From: Apoderus coryli
Taxonomy: Eukaryota > Arthropoda > Insecta > Coleoptera > Attelabidae
Assembly (NCBI GenBank): GCA_911728435.2
Contig: OU452203.1
Coordinates: forward strand, 17,443,651-17,507,650
DNA: 64,000 nucleotides
Direction: 5' to 3'
Shown here: in pieces, positions 23,001-34,450 of the stretch
Layout of the letters: every line of letters begins with the position of its first letter
How positions within the stretch are numbered: the first letter of the stretch is position 1
Notes under the pieces: model-generated
Databases searched by the model: none
Told to the model about the DNA's origin: nothing
What the model saw: the letters and a program-made list of their open reading frames with translations, nothing else
Program-made: the position numbers and the translations under genes

Positions 23001-26000
23001 TCGAATGTCAAAGTTTAGTTGTCACATAAACCGTATACTAGAGTGAAAAATTGAAAAAGTGCGAATCAAGTATGGCAAGCAGCTTTATAAATTTAAATGT
23101 TTATGTTTTATTATGTGTTTAGTTCATAAATAATTTGAATTTGAACCTTTAATTTGATTTTCGGAAATTTCTTCATTTTAATGCAGTATCACAGTGTTAT
23201 TTTTTACAAGCACAAAAGGTGTTATTTTCTGTTTGTAAAGTCTACTTTATACCAACTCCCATTTACGCAATATAACTGGCTATAAAACTTGATAGATAAT
23301 TTGCATACGACATACGACATAGGTTTATTAAACTTTGGAGAACCTATTCAAGTTCTGTAATATTATACATAGCTTATGTCTGTATTAACTTTGACCTAAA
23401 TTACCTGCCGAATATTAACAGAGAAGCTTTGTGTGAAGTTATTATTCATGAGAGCGCTCTACATTTGCACATATAATTTGAACGGCACAAAAAATCGAAT
23501 TAAGCTGTCTGAAAAGCTCTCGTACTGCCATAACAATTAATTTATTTTAATGCAGCTTTTTTAATAAACGAATTGTTTTTTATCGTTAAGCAAATAACAT
23601 CGAACCCGTTTAAGGCATACAAAGTATGCATATGTTCATAACACTTATGCTAAAAATAAGTATATTCTTCATATTTTAGATACTTATCCAACAATGACGT
23701 CAAAACTATCTGTAATCTTCGTAATGACCTACATACTTCCTTACTTGATGTTATAAAAAGGGCAAAATGGAGTAAAGCATAAGCACGAAAAGCACACGGC
23801 ATGTCACCTGAGGCAGAACATTACATTTTCTGTATTTTCTACATTTTCACCATTACGCAACATGAATCTATTACCACTAAAAAGAGACAAAATTAACGAA
23901 TGGATGATTCTACGTTTTAAGATTATTCATTGTTACATGAAAATGTGGCTCTACCAGGGCATTTCATATGTTAATAGCATGTTGTTATTGAGCGTACCTG
24001 CATATTTGTAAAACACCGAGAGACGAACGATCCAACCAGTCAGATATATAGGTGATCAAGTAATCATAGATTACAATGAGTATTTTTAACGTGCCACATT
24101 ATGCACTTTGGGCGTACTATTATTATCATTATCTCTTGGATTGTGGTAGTTGTCGAGAGATATATTTATTTCCAGTGTTGCAGTTAGAGAAGTATTTTTA
24201 GTAAGTAACAAATATCCATTAAAAACGAGGCTATAGAATGATGCACTGGTCTTTACTTTAGTTAATATTATTTATCTATCTATCTATATAGGACATAACA
24301 CTCCTTTCTAAAGTGAAAGCAGCAGCAAACATTTTCGTATATATCACTTTAATGGAAAATAATAAACGCTTTCAGCTTTAAGCTGCAATCAGCGTACACT
24401 AGAAGATGACTGCGACGACTGACTATTGTAGAGCTAAAAAGACGTACTTAAAGTGTAAGCAGCTTTACGGATATGTCACAAATATTGACCAAGGTGGAAT
24501 TTTGGGTCTAGTTTAATGGTAGAAATAAATTATAATTTAAGCTCTATATAGAAACGACACTATTATAAATATCTATAATAAAAATGTATACAGGGTGGCC
24601 TAAACATAAATCAAAACTGACGTGTCTCGGCTTTTCTTTTCAAAATGTACCATTTTGAAAATAATCGCACGGTATATTACACATTTTTTCACATTTTGAA
24701 CTTCAGTGACAAAAACACAACATGTTAATGACATATAATCGATTCATATGTAAAAAATCTTAGTTATTCATGAGCCCCTTGACAAAACTTGCATAGGAAT
24801 TTGCTGCAATCCATTTAGCCTTATCTTATGTCTCTGTTTGTTGACGATGCATAGAAAACTGCTAATCCAAATTTGGGGAAGCAAATTTCTTTGAACAGGC
24901 ATAAAGAAGTTTGCACTTTGAACTCCTTTTTTTTAAGAATAATATTAGTATTGCTTACCAATTTATTCGTATGCGAAGACCAATCTAAGTTCTGGCTCAG
25001 ATGTATGCCTAAAAGCTTAGTATTCTCCTGAAGATCGACTCGACCGCCGCACCCAACAAGAAAGAAAAATCTTCGGGAATTTTGATTCTCGAATTTTTGG
25101 TTCTAAAAAGTATAACATTTGTTTTATTTTAATTTAATAGTAACCTATTTTGTGACAGCCACGTCAAAACTCTCTCAAAGAACACATTGGCTTCTCTAAA
25201 CAATGTCGGCAAGTCACCCAAACCTAGAACCAGATTAGTGTCATCAACAAAACTCACAAGGCCCATGTTCTCATTACACAATACAGATCTCAAACCATTC
25301 AAAAAAATTATGAACAAGAGAGGACCCAGAACACTACCCTGAGCGATTCCGACGGCACTATATTCAACCGTAGAAGCATCCAAAACACCATCTTTAAGAA
25401 GGTGAACTGTTTGCAGCCTATCATTTAAATATGATTCAAACCATCCTTGTGCGTTTCCTCGTACTCCATATAAAACAAGTTTATGTAGCAATAACTGTCT
25501 ATCAATACAATCATATGCTCTTGATAAATCCACAAATATTCCCAAAGGAATTTTATTTGCTTCTATATGAGTCAAGATCAATTTTAAAAATAATGCAGTG
25601 TGAGTTGATCGATTACTAAGACATCCATGTTGATTATGATAGAAGAGATTACATTTATTCATAAATACTAAGAGCCTTTGACACATTATCATCTCAAACA
25701 ACTTCGAAAACCCCGTCAATAAACTAATTGGCCGGTAGTTCTTCATTAGCTGTGGATCTGCTTTCTTAAAGATAGGCTCACTACAACTATCTTCAGTCTA
25801 GCTGGAAAAGTACCATATCTAAAAGAATTGCTGAATATATAGCTTAAGATATCACAAATACGAGTATATTCAATCGACAATTTTAAGATGGTGTTTGGAA
25901 GTTTATTTTTTAGTTTTTGTGAAGTTTCACTAACTTCGGTTGAAGTAACTGGATATAGCTATTTAAACTACATTGTTACAATAAACACACAAATTTAAGA

Positions 26001-29000
26001 ACACAACCTAAGCAAAACGGGTCCTATAACAAGATAAAAATACAACCAAACTACACACAAAGATAAAGTACGACACAGTTAAGAATGATACACTTTTATA
26101 TGGATAGGAAATATAAAAGTGTATCATTCTTAACTGTGTCGTACAGTACTACTGATATATACACAAATTATATAAATCTTGAGCAATAAAACTTTTGATT
26201 ATTTGCAAATTACGACCATCCAATTGTAGACGCTGTATATTGACAAATTGCATAGAACAGGTTTAAAAAGTATCTATACTTTACAAGCTACTTAACATAA
26301 TAAAAAAATATCTAACAATATAATATTCTTTAATCTACAAAAAAAAAAAACTATAGAACCATGACCACTGAGAATTTTATAGATATACACCAAAAAAAGC
26401 TATATATGAATTTGGAGTGTAGCCAAAACAGAAAATTTATTTCTCCAAAGTGACACCATAAATCTGGAAAAACATTTATGATTTATACGATTCCTATATA
26501 GATTGTTGTTGTTATTTCAGTTTAATTCAAAGATTAATTTCGATTATGAGCTGGTGAAGACAGAACTCACATTTTATATGATAACGATTAATAACTACTC
26601 TTAGCCTTAACTCCCAACTTCTTTACATTCAACTTTGGGTGTAAAAGTTGTCTTTGTTTTTATTTAGATACAAAACTCTTGGTCTTTTTTTAACAGTTTA
26701 GCCCGCATCTATGTTTTACTCCCAACCTGAACAATCCTCCTTCTTTAATTCTATGCATTAAAGCAGAAACTAATTTTTCTAATGTCTGCAAAAAATTTAA
26801 TCTGCCTGATTTGCCCTTTGTATTATCAAAGATGTTCAGCGCTTCAGCTCAATCCAAATAAAACGAATAAAACAGAGGAGGTGGCTTAGATATCGGAAGG
26901 CATCCAATTGGGTCAAGTTGAACTTTTATAGGTCGGCTTTTTTTGTCTTTCTGTTCCTATATTTATGACTATGTTTTCGTTTACTATGCCGAGGAAAAGT
27001 AAAATAAAAGCAATAACACAATCCGTTGTACAGAAACTACCGAAGCAAAATTACTTTATCGCGATAGTCGGATAACGCCCAAAGATAGAATAAGAATTAG
27101 GTATTATACCTATACAAGTTGTCACACTCATTTTGTAGCTGAAAGCATGGTCGTGTGAAATAAATTTCCAACATAAAACATAACTAAAAGTCTTGTTACT
27201 TTAGTCCCTGTGGAACTCACTGTTCTGTTATTACTTGGATGCCACTGGTATTGTGAATTGCAGTGTAGTAGTTATTATTATTTAAATCTCGACGCGCGTT
27301 TCGTTAATCCTGTTATTATCCTCAGGAGAGAAGGAAAACTCCTTTTTAAGTCCTAGATTTCTCTTGAGGATGCTAAAGAGTCTTTTGTTCAAGTGATAAG
27401 ATGTGTTCTCTAGTTACATTTTACGTTAAACGTTCCTCTCTTAAAGCGTGATATAGTTATAGAAATTGGTGTTTGGTTTATCACTAATTGTACACCATCA
27501 GTGCTTGAAAAAGTAGTAATAAAGACTACGAAACGTCCCATTTTTATATGGAATGAGAGTTTTCTTAAGTATTGTCCTATAACCCAATAATTCAAAATTT
27601 CTACATATTTGACCATAAGGACACGATTACAACATGTTGGCAGTTGTGTCGATGGACATTAGCACAAGCGGCTATTTAACCCACTATATAACACATTGAA
27701 AATTAAGGAGCTTGAAGGATTTGTAATAATATTAAGTTTTTCAAAATCTAAAAGGATCTTCCATTTAGTACGAACGAGACTATTTGTTCGGTTAAAGACG
27801 GTTTCCAGCACTTTGATTTTTCGAAACCGCTGGTTAGATTCTTTTACTCCAATATTGTCATCGAACTTAGGAGGAAACAATTCTGACTCAATTATATTGA
27901 TGTAGCTTTTATCATAATTCAATAAATTATAAAGAAAAATATTTGCCACAAAATGTTAAAATTCTGAACCACGGAAGATGAGGTTTTAAAAGCTCGAAAC
28001 ATGTGTCGTTAAGTATTTTGGCAATTATACAATTGAATTTTGTGGAGTAGACTTATTATATCTCTGATACTCCTCTTCAAGCATGCGGACTACTTCGTTA
28101 AATCCTATTGGTAAAATTCAACATTCGAACCAGGTTTGATAAAAATTATTATTTAAAAAAAAAATAAAAATCGATAATTTTTTCTCTAATGAATGATGGC
28201 TCAAGATTTTCTACAATTGCTAAAACTAATTTCTATCGGACTGGATGCAATACAACAAAAAGGTGAATTTACTGGCTATTTTTTACAGTTTTGAAGAAGA
28301 ATGAAGCTTGCATCAATATCACACCTTAAGAAGAAATATGTTCAAGCTATAACCCCCTTTCACTTTCACTACAATAAAAAAAGGGTAATATCCATTACTA
28401 ACTGAAGAAAAGATAGATGCTAATTAAGTTTGAGGCTAAGTCGGACCCTTTTCACAAAACTCTAGAGGAAATAATCAAAAACGTAACAGCAGTGGTGAAA
28501 ATCTCAAGAAGATGTTTCAGAAATTAAGTAAGTGCTCTCCCTATAGGGATTTCTGTTTTGGGGTTTTATTTTATTTTGTATTAACAAGCTGCCCTTTTCT
28601 ATTATTATAATAAAATAATAAATAACAGATATAAAAATTCGTCTGGGTTTTATTTTTTTATGAACAAATACATTTTAATTGTTTTTTTTTTAAATCATAC
28701 TGATTATAATCGTGAGTGATTTTCATCATCTCAACCCTGTCTAAAGCACTCTGATATCACCTAATAAGTAATGTTTCTTTCAAATATCGCAAACTAATTG
28801 CCACATCCATCAACGGACACTTTAGTACTTAAATAATAGTCGTATACGGCTACCGAAAGTGCATCTAATGATTTCAGTGCTTGGGTAAGAGAGTGCTCCA
28901 TTTAGGATTGCATTTTAGAAAGTTTCTCTTATTTCCATCCATTATCCCAGACATTGCAACACTATACGTTTTATTGTTACTACTGTTCCTTCCCAAGGGG

Positions 29001-30668
29001 TATTCGATTGCATGCTCTAAAAGGGTAGTTGTCAAAAGCATCAGAACTATGGTAGTTTTTTTCTTTTAAATTGTAGGTACATATTTCGGCACATTTTCTT
29101 TCTGTAATTATATCCTCTCAGCTTACATTCATTAATTCATACTCTGTTTATACGAGTAGTTTAGCGAATTCTTCCATACCAAAATAATCTATTTCTTAGA
29201 AATGTTCTCAATGTCGGCAAGCATCTTATTAGCGCTTTAAAAATACTCGAAACGCTCACAGCTCTATTTAGTCTCAATAAAATTAGATTGGACTACCACG
29301 CACGAATATAAACAAAAGAAAGTTTACTCTAGAAAGTTTTCAAGACTGTCTGTAGAAATCAATAGTACATCACAAAAACATTAACATGTTTCAAGTGGTC
29401 AGTGAAAAATGTAAATACTAGTCTGTCTCATTATCAGGTTTTCTTGTCAACGGAATTTGAATGCTTTACAGACAGCCTTTAAATCCGCATTTATTTGGAT
29501 GTTGATCTGCACAGCATTTGACGAAAATCCTATATAATTAAGAATTGCTAATCAAATTTTATGACTGATTTTGTCAAAAACTTTAGTATAATCCGTTAAA
29601 ATTAGTCTAGATATTCTGCCGTTGTCAATATCCCGGAGTATGTCGTCAATAATGTCTTGTAATGCGGTTGCACAGCTATAACCCTTACGGAATCCTGATT
29701 GTTTGAACGGTAAAATTCAGTTTATCCTGAATATGATAGTGTGCCTGTAAATTGTTTCTTGCTGAAGGAAATTGGAGATTTTTTGACCGTGTAGTTAATT
29801 CGCAACCTGAATTAGGTTGTTGATTTGACCGTGATGTAGGAGTTGAACAGTAGTTAAAGAGCTAAGAAGAATAAGAACTCTGAGATTCTTAGGTTTTAAC
29901 CTTATATTATTTAATCATTTATCTTAGCAAAGATTAATGTGTACATTATTCTTTGATCTTAGCATAGTTTTGATTAATGTAAGTTAAAGACCTTGTAAGA
30001 ATTTTCTGTTTCAAACTTTTGCGCCCACTTTTTAGTCGAAATTTCTAGTGTTAGTTCTAGATAAAATGAATAAAGTCTAATCATACCTATTGGGCATAAG
30101 TTATAGTTTTTTGACAAATAATTACGTACAGAAACTATTGCTTGATAAATAAAGGCAAAAAGCAAATTAATTGCACATTGTCTGGGTTCTCAAGCAACTG
30201 TATTTCAAGCATTGGATGGTGTACCCATGCAACTTTCTGGCGATGAAAAGGAATTCATTAGACCAACAACTGCAACTGCTATAGCATTTAAAAAATTTTG
30301 GTAAGACCTTCTAGATGTAGTACATTCGAAGAACTTTATTAATTACTAATATTTACTTTAGCAAGTTACTTATACTTACTGTCATAATTCACACCAGCCA
30401 CCAATACATCAGTTTCGAACAGCGCATGCGACAAATTCATCGTCACCATATCCATAGTCTCGGTATGAACAACATTTCGTCCGAAATCGCACTCATCAAT
30501 CATCGACACTTCAATATTTAAGTTTGGCGGACCGGGAGACCGACCTGGCGCGGGATCACCACTGTTTTCCGAATACGATAAATTTATAGAAAGTCCGAAC
30601 GTTTCGTCCAACAAAAGTAATGCAACGGAAATCGATGTAAAAAATACCGAAACTCGTTTGTGTTGCAT
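20015..30668 (-). CDS. Candidate gene for a secreted or type I membrane protein (two exons seen, 3' end unknown)
   Basis: Exon 1 (30668-30380) begins with ATG and a signal-peptide-like run, VFFTSISVALLLLDETFG. It continues through a Pro/Gly-rich segment (DPAPGRSPGPPN) and a region with Cys and a predicted N-glycosylation site NLSH, then stops at a GTAAGT donor in phase 1. Exon 2 (20246-20015) has a CCAG acceptor in the same phase and encodes about 77 residues, including YECGPNVFRS and NWTFQ and NITF glycosylation sites, ending at a GTAATA donor. The phases fit, both exons are minus-strand, and both look extracellular, so joining them is plausible but inferred across a 10.1-kb intron. The following exons would lie below 20014 and were not found. 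I do not recognise the family. Confidence 0.45.
20887..21590. repeat. 141-bp satellite array, five units
   Basis: Units start with AAATATTGAGCAAC at 20887, 21028, 21169, 21310 and 21451, exactly 141 bp apart. They differ by only a few substitutions each. Each contains TTTTTCGGAAAAG and CTCCAATAGTGGATAGATG or near copies. It lies in the long intron of the candidate minus-strand gene. A sixth unit lies beyond the LINE insertion at 22569. Confidence 0.95.
21591..22568 (+). mobile_element. 5'-truncated LINE inserted in the satellite array
   Basis: The element carries the C-terminal part of a LINE ORF2 in two frames: 21649-21984 (ISYLG-type block VKYLGLFIDELLNW, then HIRYLIPIWG) and 21968-22321 (ending in SRTYNGLPNEIKKS). 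A frameshift near 21960 breaks the ORF. The 3' end is a poly(A) run at about 22556-22570, preceded by AATAAA. It separates unit 5 from unit 6 of the satellite, so it inserted after the array had formed. Clade: Jockey/CR1-like, by appearance. Confidence 0.85.
22569..22706. repeat. Sixth unit of the 141-bp satellite
   Basis: Begins AATATTGAGCAACAGCG directly after the LINE poly(A) run and ends CTTTGACTTTATGAAC. It matches units 1-5 closely. Confidence 0.93.
22707..24590. other. Unrecognised sequence
   Basis: No gene or known element seen on either strand. A short CTAT microsatellite lies at about 24274-24292. Confidence 0.4.
24591..24690 (+). repeat. Dispersed repeat copy 1 (ACGTGTCTCGGC family)
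   Basis: Starts TACAGGGTGGCC and continues with AAACATAAATCAAAACTGAC and GTGTCTCGGCTTTTC. Other copies lie at 33655-33765 and, inverted, at 49055-49130. Confidence 0.7.
24880..25960 (-). mobile_element. LINE reverse transcriptase fragment
   Basis: The open stretch 25746-25129 encodes 205 residues of RT in good order: NYRPISLLTGFSKLFE, HGCLSNRSTHTAL, the first catalytic box FVDLSRAYDCIDR, GIAQGSVLGPLLF, and the second catalytic box FVDDTN. YADD is changed to FVDD, which keeps both Asp residues. Frameshifted continuation (LLGIHLSQNLDW block) reaches about 24880. Upstream the ORF breaks near 25760. It lies in the long intron of the candidate gene, same strand. It is the best-preserved RT domain of the window but not a complete element. 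Confidence 0.88.
26068..26144. repeat. Perfect 34-bp inverted repeat with 9-bp loop
   Basis: 26068-26101 (GTACGACACAGTTAAGAATG and onward) is exactly complementary to 26111-26144. The loop is GGATAGGAA. No mismatch was found. Confidence 0.95.
26145..27290. other. Unrecognised sequence
   Basis: No family recognised. An A10 run lies near 26341. Confidence 0.35.
27293..27330 (-). ncRNA. Hammerhead-like core motif 4
   Basis: Minus strand: CTGAGGA (27319-27325, fits CTGANGA) then TAAT...ATTA arms and GAAACGCGCG (GAAA at 27299-27302). Core bases are intact. Confidence 0.4.
27410..27949 (-). other. Open frames next to hammerhead-like motifs, family unknown
   Basis: Two minus-strand open frames (27949-27659 and 27616-27410) read as one broken coding region; the first contains KVLETVFNRTNSLVRTKWK. 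They lie between two hammerhead-like motifs, the arrangement seen in Penelope-like elements, but I see no RT or GIY-YIG motif. This is a weak inference. Confidence 0.2.
27968..28005 (+). ncRNA. Hammerhead-like core motif 5
   Basis: Plus strand: CGGAAGA (27972-27978, second core base changed), then GAG...CTC arms around an A/T loop, then GAAACATG (GAAA at 27996-27999). Confidence 0.3.
28010..29380. other. Unrecognised sequence
   Basis: Only short open frames; no motif, RNA gene or repeat recognised. Confidence 0.35.
29385..29437 (-). ncRNA. Hammerhead-like core motif 6 (long stem II)
   Basis: Minus strand: CTGATAA (29431-29437), about 38 nt, then GAAACATG (GAAA at 29389-29392). The core departs from CTGANGA at one base. 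Confidence 0.2.
29440..29712 (-). mobile_element. LINE reverse transcriptase fragment
   Basis: Minus-strand translation from about 29705 reads QSGFRKGYSCATALQDIIDD, then RLILTDYTKVFDKISH, the region from the finger domain to the first catalytic Asp (TDYTKVFD). It then breaks by a stop and continues with GFSSNAVQ, the expected next block. Jockey-like; dead. Confidence 0.75.
30149..30300 (+). other. Possible orphan coding exon, plus strand
   Basis: A 50-codon open stretch ends at a GTAAGA donor at 30301 and reads like genuine protein: HCLGSQATVFQALDGVPM, then DEKEFIRPTTATAIAFKKF. Codon use and composition differ from the surrounding AT-rich noise. No convincing acceptor or partner exon is seen, and I do not recognise the protein. 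It could be a processed or captured gene fragment. Confidence 0.3.
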
Positions 30669-30669
30669 A

Positions 30670-32920
30670 TTTATTTTTATTTACTAACGGATATTGTTAC
30701 TATGATAGATTATTTACTATTTAAAATTAAATGTAACGTCCTGAAAATTAATTATTTTGTGAAATGCTGGTAATTCATTTAAAGCTTTTAGTAACGTAAT
30801 ATATCATCCAATTCACTAAATTTATTATTTCTTACAAGGGCGAACCATAATAGTATATTCGTCAACTAGGCTATTATTCGCAATGCTGAAAATTACAACA
30901 CGAGATCCAGGCGAGATTCTTAATGATCTGAGTCATGATATTAGCCAATGGAGTAGTTGTTTCGCCTTGTTCTTTACATTTATGCATAACAATTGCGATA
31001 GGTGAGCAGATTGGTCTTATTTTCTATATTTTTTTAACTTAAAGTAAAATGGAATGGAATGGAAATTATGAGAAGGTGGTATAGTTTATCCAAAGTTAAT
31101 TTAAAATATAAAAATTTAACGATTCTACCGGGGCTATCCGTTCCCATGCCTCTTTACATTATAAAAGGGCATCGAATGCAGCGTTTTTTGATACATTTCT
31201 ACCTCGTATAGAAGACGTATAATAAATCATGCCTGCCAAAGGATACCGACAGTAATAAAAATAACTACAGTGACTGGAAATAGTATTGGGTTAATGATTT
31301 ATCGAAAAAAAAGGATTAGAGTTTGCAAATAAATATGTGAATGAAACAAATCATTTTTGGCAACGTGTTATGGTCTCAGATTAATCTAAATATAATCGGA
31401 TGAACATAATATGATATGGCGAAGACTTAATTTGGAATGTAAACAAGAAAATTTGTATCCGACAGTAAAACACGGTTGCAGAATATTGTAACCATGATTT
31501 GTTCAATAGTTTTTCTTAGATTAATAAAATGAAAGAAGATCTATCAAATTAGATAATAATTTTTAATAAAACTTTAAGTGGATGAAACTTTTTGTAGTCA
31601 CTGTATCAGACACGGTTTATATACGACACGAGCGGAACACGTTGGGAGTTTAGGCATCAAGATATATATGTGCAAAGCCAGCGTTTTCTTTCAAATATTC
31701 ATCATCAGTTAAGGTCTGAAAATAATGAAGTGACGAATATACATATCATAAAATTTTTAGGTTCTATAGAAAATGTCACTGACTAAGTGAGTAAAATTTG
31801 TTGTTAGTTTATAATATCAGAAGCATATTATTATAAATGTATCTACTTATATGCATAACAAGTATTAACAATCGTACTAGGTACGTGTGCATCTATGTCT
31901 TAACTTCTAAAAACAAAAACAGTCTTTTTCAGCGTAGGTTTATATGTTGCCGTGTTGGAGCGGCAAGGAAAAATACAGTATACTTTTATACAAATGAACA
32001 TAATATTGTTAATACATAAAGGATTTTTAAAATATCTTAGGACATGTATTGTTATGAAAAGTTAAATGGGTGCGCCTATGAACGGCTACAGTCGCTATTG
32101 ACATTACAAAGGGATATCGAGTTGTGATTGTTTATATCATTTTAAACTAAAATTGGAAAGACTATACCTCTTCGTTTTTTTTTTGGTTAATCACTAAATT
32201 ACCTCATTAAATTTGAAACGCTTTGTATCTCAAAAAAGGAACAATTGTGATACAAATTGTGTTTTCCTAAATAACTGGTGCATTGTCGCTCATCCTTCTA
32301 TTTTCGTGAACAACTAAGATAACCCACCAAATCACCCCGGTGCATACATGAAAGTAGCAGGCACTAAAATGATACAACTGTGAAAGTTTATTATCATCTA
32401 TCATATTTTACTTTATTATAGTACGACCTCCTATAAATACAATATGGAAAAGTCCTTAAGTAACCATCAAAGCGTTTTCAAAAGCCTTTTTTAGAACGTC
32501 ATTGGCTTTGTGTAGGAAAGAAGAAAATAGCTTTGAATATTTATTATTAAACTAGAATACCTAATAGGTAAGCATTTCTTTGGAGCTTTTTAAGCTTAAT
32601 AATTGACTCACCAAGCAAAAAAGCCTTACAACTAGCTACACTAATTAATTTCGAAATCGATTTTACATTTATTTACAGCAGCATGTCACATATAAATTTC
32701 CAACAGAAAAATTTTTGTCACACAAAGAACACTAAACATTTAGCTGTTTTAGAAATGCCAAATGTCAAATTCAGTATTTGTATTGTTTGGTCAATAAAGA
32801 AACGTTGCTTTTCGTTATATACAAGGTCAGGCAACGTAAATACAATTAGAGTAATATTGTGTATATGTTACAGGGTCTATATAAATATAGCGTGTATGAT
32901 TTGTTACATGGCGCAGTAAC
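30670..32920. other. Upstream region of the candidate minus-strand gene
   Basis: No coding feature recognised. A possible 5' untranslated exon of the 30668 gene would lie here or in the GC-rich block at 32920-33080. Confidence 0.3.
31681..31710 (-). ncRNA. Hammerhead-like core motif 7
   Basis: Minus strand: CTGATGA (31702-31708) then TGAATATTT and GAAAGAAAACGC. The stem is weak. Confidence 0.2.
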
Positions 32921-32924
32921 AAAA

Positions 32925-33080
32925 CAAAACCGGACCGCCACTAACGACGAACGTACGCTAACTGAGTTGTTGGTTGGGGACGGTATAGGGTAGGGTTGAT
33001 TTTTAGAGACCGGCGGCAGTGGCGACGACGATGGTGGTGTACAGCCAACACGTCGGTCGACTATCGAGGCTTTTTGGCTC
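32925..33080 (-). promoter_or_regulatory. GC-rich block with Inr/DPE-like core promoter
   Basis: About 150 bp of GC-rich, CpG-bearing sequence stands out in an AT-rich region. On the minus strand TCAGTT (32965-32960) fits the arthropod initiator with A+1 at 32963. GGTCC at +28 to +32 (32936-32932) fits the downstream promoter element RGWYV. It faces the candidate gene whose ATG is at 30668. A spliced leader of over 2 kb would be needed, so the link is inference. Confidence 0.35.
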
Positions 33081-33650
33081 TTGTGCCAGAATATGTTCGT
33101 AATTAGTGTTACTTGTGTCTATGGTTGCTATAGTAATATATAAAGAATATGATTGTTTGTGTTTATCAGCGATAATAATATGAAAGAAGTCTTGTCTTGA
33201 TTTTATACACTCAATTTGCTGTAGGTTTCTTCAGTAGATGAGTACCAATTTTAAAACAAACTAGTTCCTAAAATATGCCAATATGCATGTACGAAATAAA
33301 AATCATATTCATAAATTTGTGTAAGAAATAGCTACTTTTTTGAAATTGGCTAAGGCGAAAGCATATATAGGGCACTGTTTTTGCAGAACTTTTGCTAGGT
33401 ACGTTGACATTCACGCATGATAAATATCATATTTACGAAATCTTTCGGGAAATTCATTAAACACACAACGCCTTAAATGTATATCAAAATTAACTTTTAT
33501 ATAATATTTCAAAAACTACTAGCCCTAAACATATCGACACTTATGTCATTTTTCTTGGCATTTATTTATGTTAAAATATACAGGGTATATTACCCCTCAC
33601 ATGTGAGAAATAGGGGTTGCAATTTGAGACAAACATGACTTAGATGATGG
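33081..33650. other. Unrecognised sequence
   Basis: No gene seen; TACAGGGTATATTACCCC at about 33579 is a terminus-like motif. Confidence 0.35.
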
Positions 33651-33654
33651 CGCC

Positions 33655-33765
33655 AATGCGGCAGATTTTGAATCAAGTACGTAGGCTACAAAATTGCTAA
33701 AAATAAATCAAAATTGACGTGTTTCGGCTTTTTTTTTGGAAATCCACAATTTACTTTACGGACAC
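33655..33765 (+). repeat. Dispersed repeat copy 2
   Basis: Contains GCGGCAGATTTTGAATCAAG, TAGGCTACAAAATTGCTAAA and GACGTGTTTCGGC in the order seen, inverted, at 49055-49130 and partly at 24591-24690. Confidence 0.7.
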
Positions 33766-34409
33766 CCTTTGTAATATGCCATTTGAATAAAATATTTTCG
33801 ATAGTTTTTTGTCATGTGGCCTAAATCACCCAGTCATTTTAACATTTAACGCACTATGACACAAGGATTTTGACAGTTTTATGTTCCAAATAATTTTAAA
33901 AATGACACGTTTTGTTATTTTCAACCTATTTTGTTGTGTCGGGAGTTTTTTCGAAACTGTTTATGACCGAATATCCCTCCAAAAATGCCGTATAATTTTC
34001 GGCATCAAGCGGCCTCCATTGTCAGAAAATTAACTCATACATTCTTATGCATTGATATTATTTCAAAACATCCAATTATCTATATGGAATTGCTAAAACT
34101 AGGAAGTATCACTGTTACATGCGTGGATTGTCCATATTGCAACTTTCGTTTTGATGCAATATGGTCATCATATCCACATTTGTTGCTCAAACTGCATTTC
34201 CATTTTATCCAATAACTACTTAATAGTTTATAACCCGGTATTATCTAAATTTTAAAATATTAAACACTGGTTTAACTCTAATTTATCAATCACCGGCAGG
34301 TATTTTTATTTTAGATATAAACCTTTATTACCCATACTGGAAAAAATGCTATTCGATAAATCCTGAGTCAACTTTATACTAGCAAAGCTAAGCTGATCGT
34401 TCCGTCAGT

Positions 34410-34450
34410 TGCTCTGAAGAAGTTAACAGGATGACCAGCGAAACGTCTAT
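34410..34450 (+). ncRNA. Hammerhead-like core motif 8
   Basis: Plus strand: CTGAAGA (34414-34420, fits CTGANGA), 19 nt with little obvious stem, then GAAACGTC (GAAA at 34440-34443). Confidence 0.35.

Noticed and set aside
27659..27949. Claiming a Penelope reverse transcriptase between hammerhead-like motifs
   Set aside because: No RT box or GIY-YIG motif found; only the position is suggestive.
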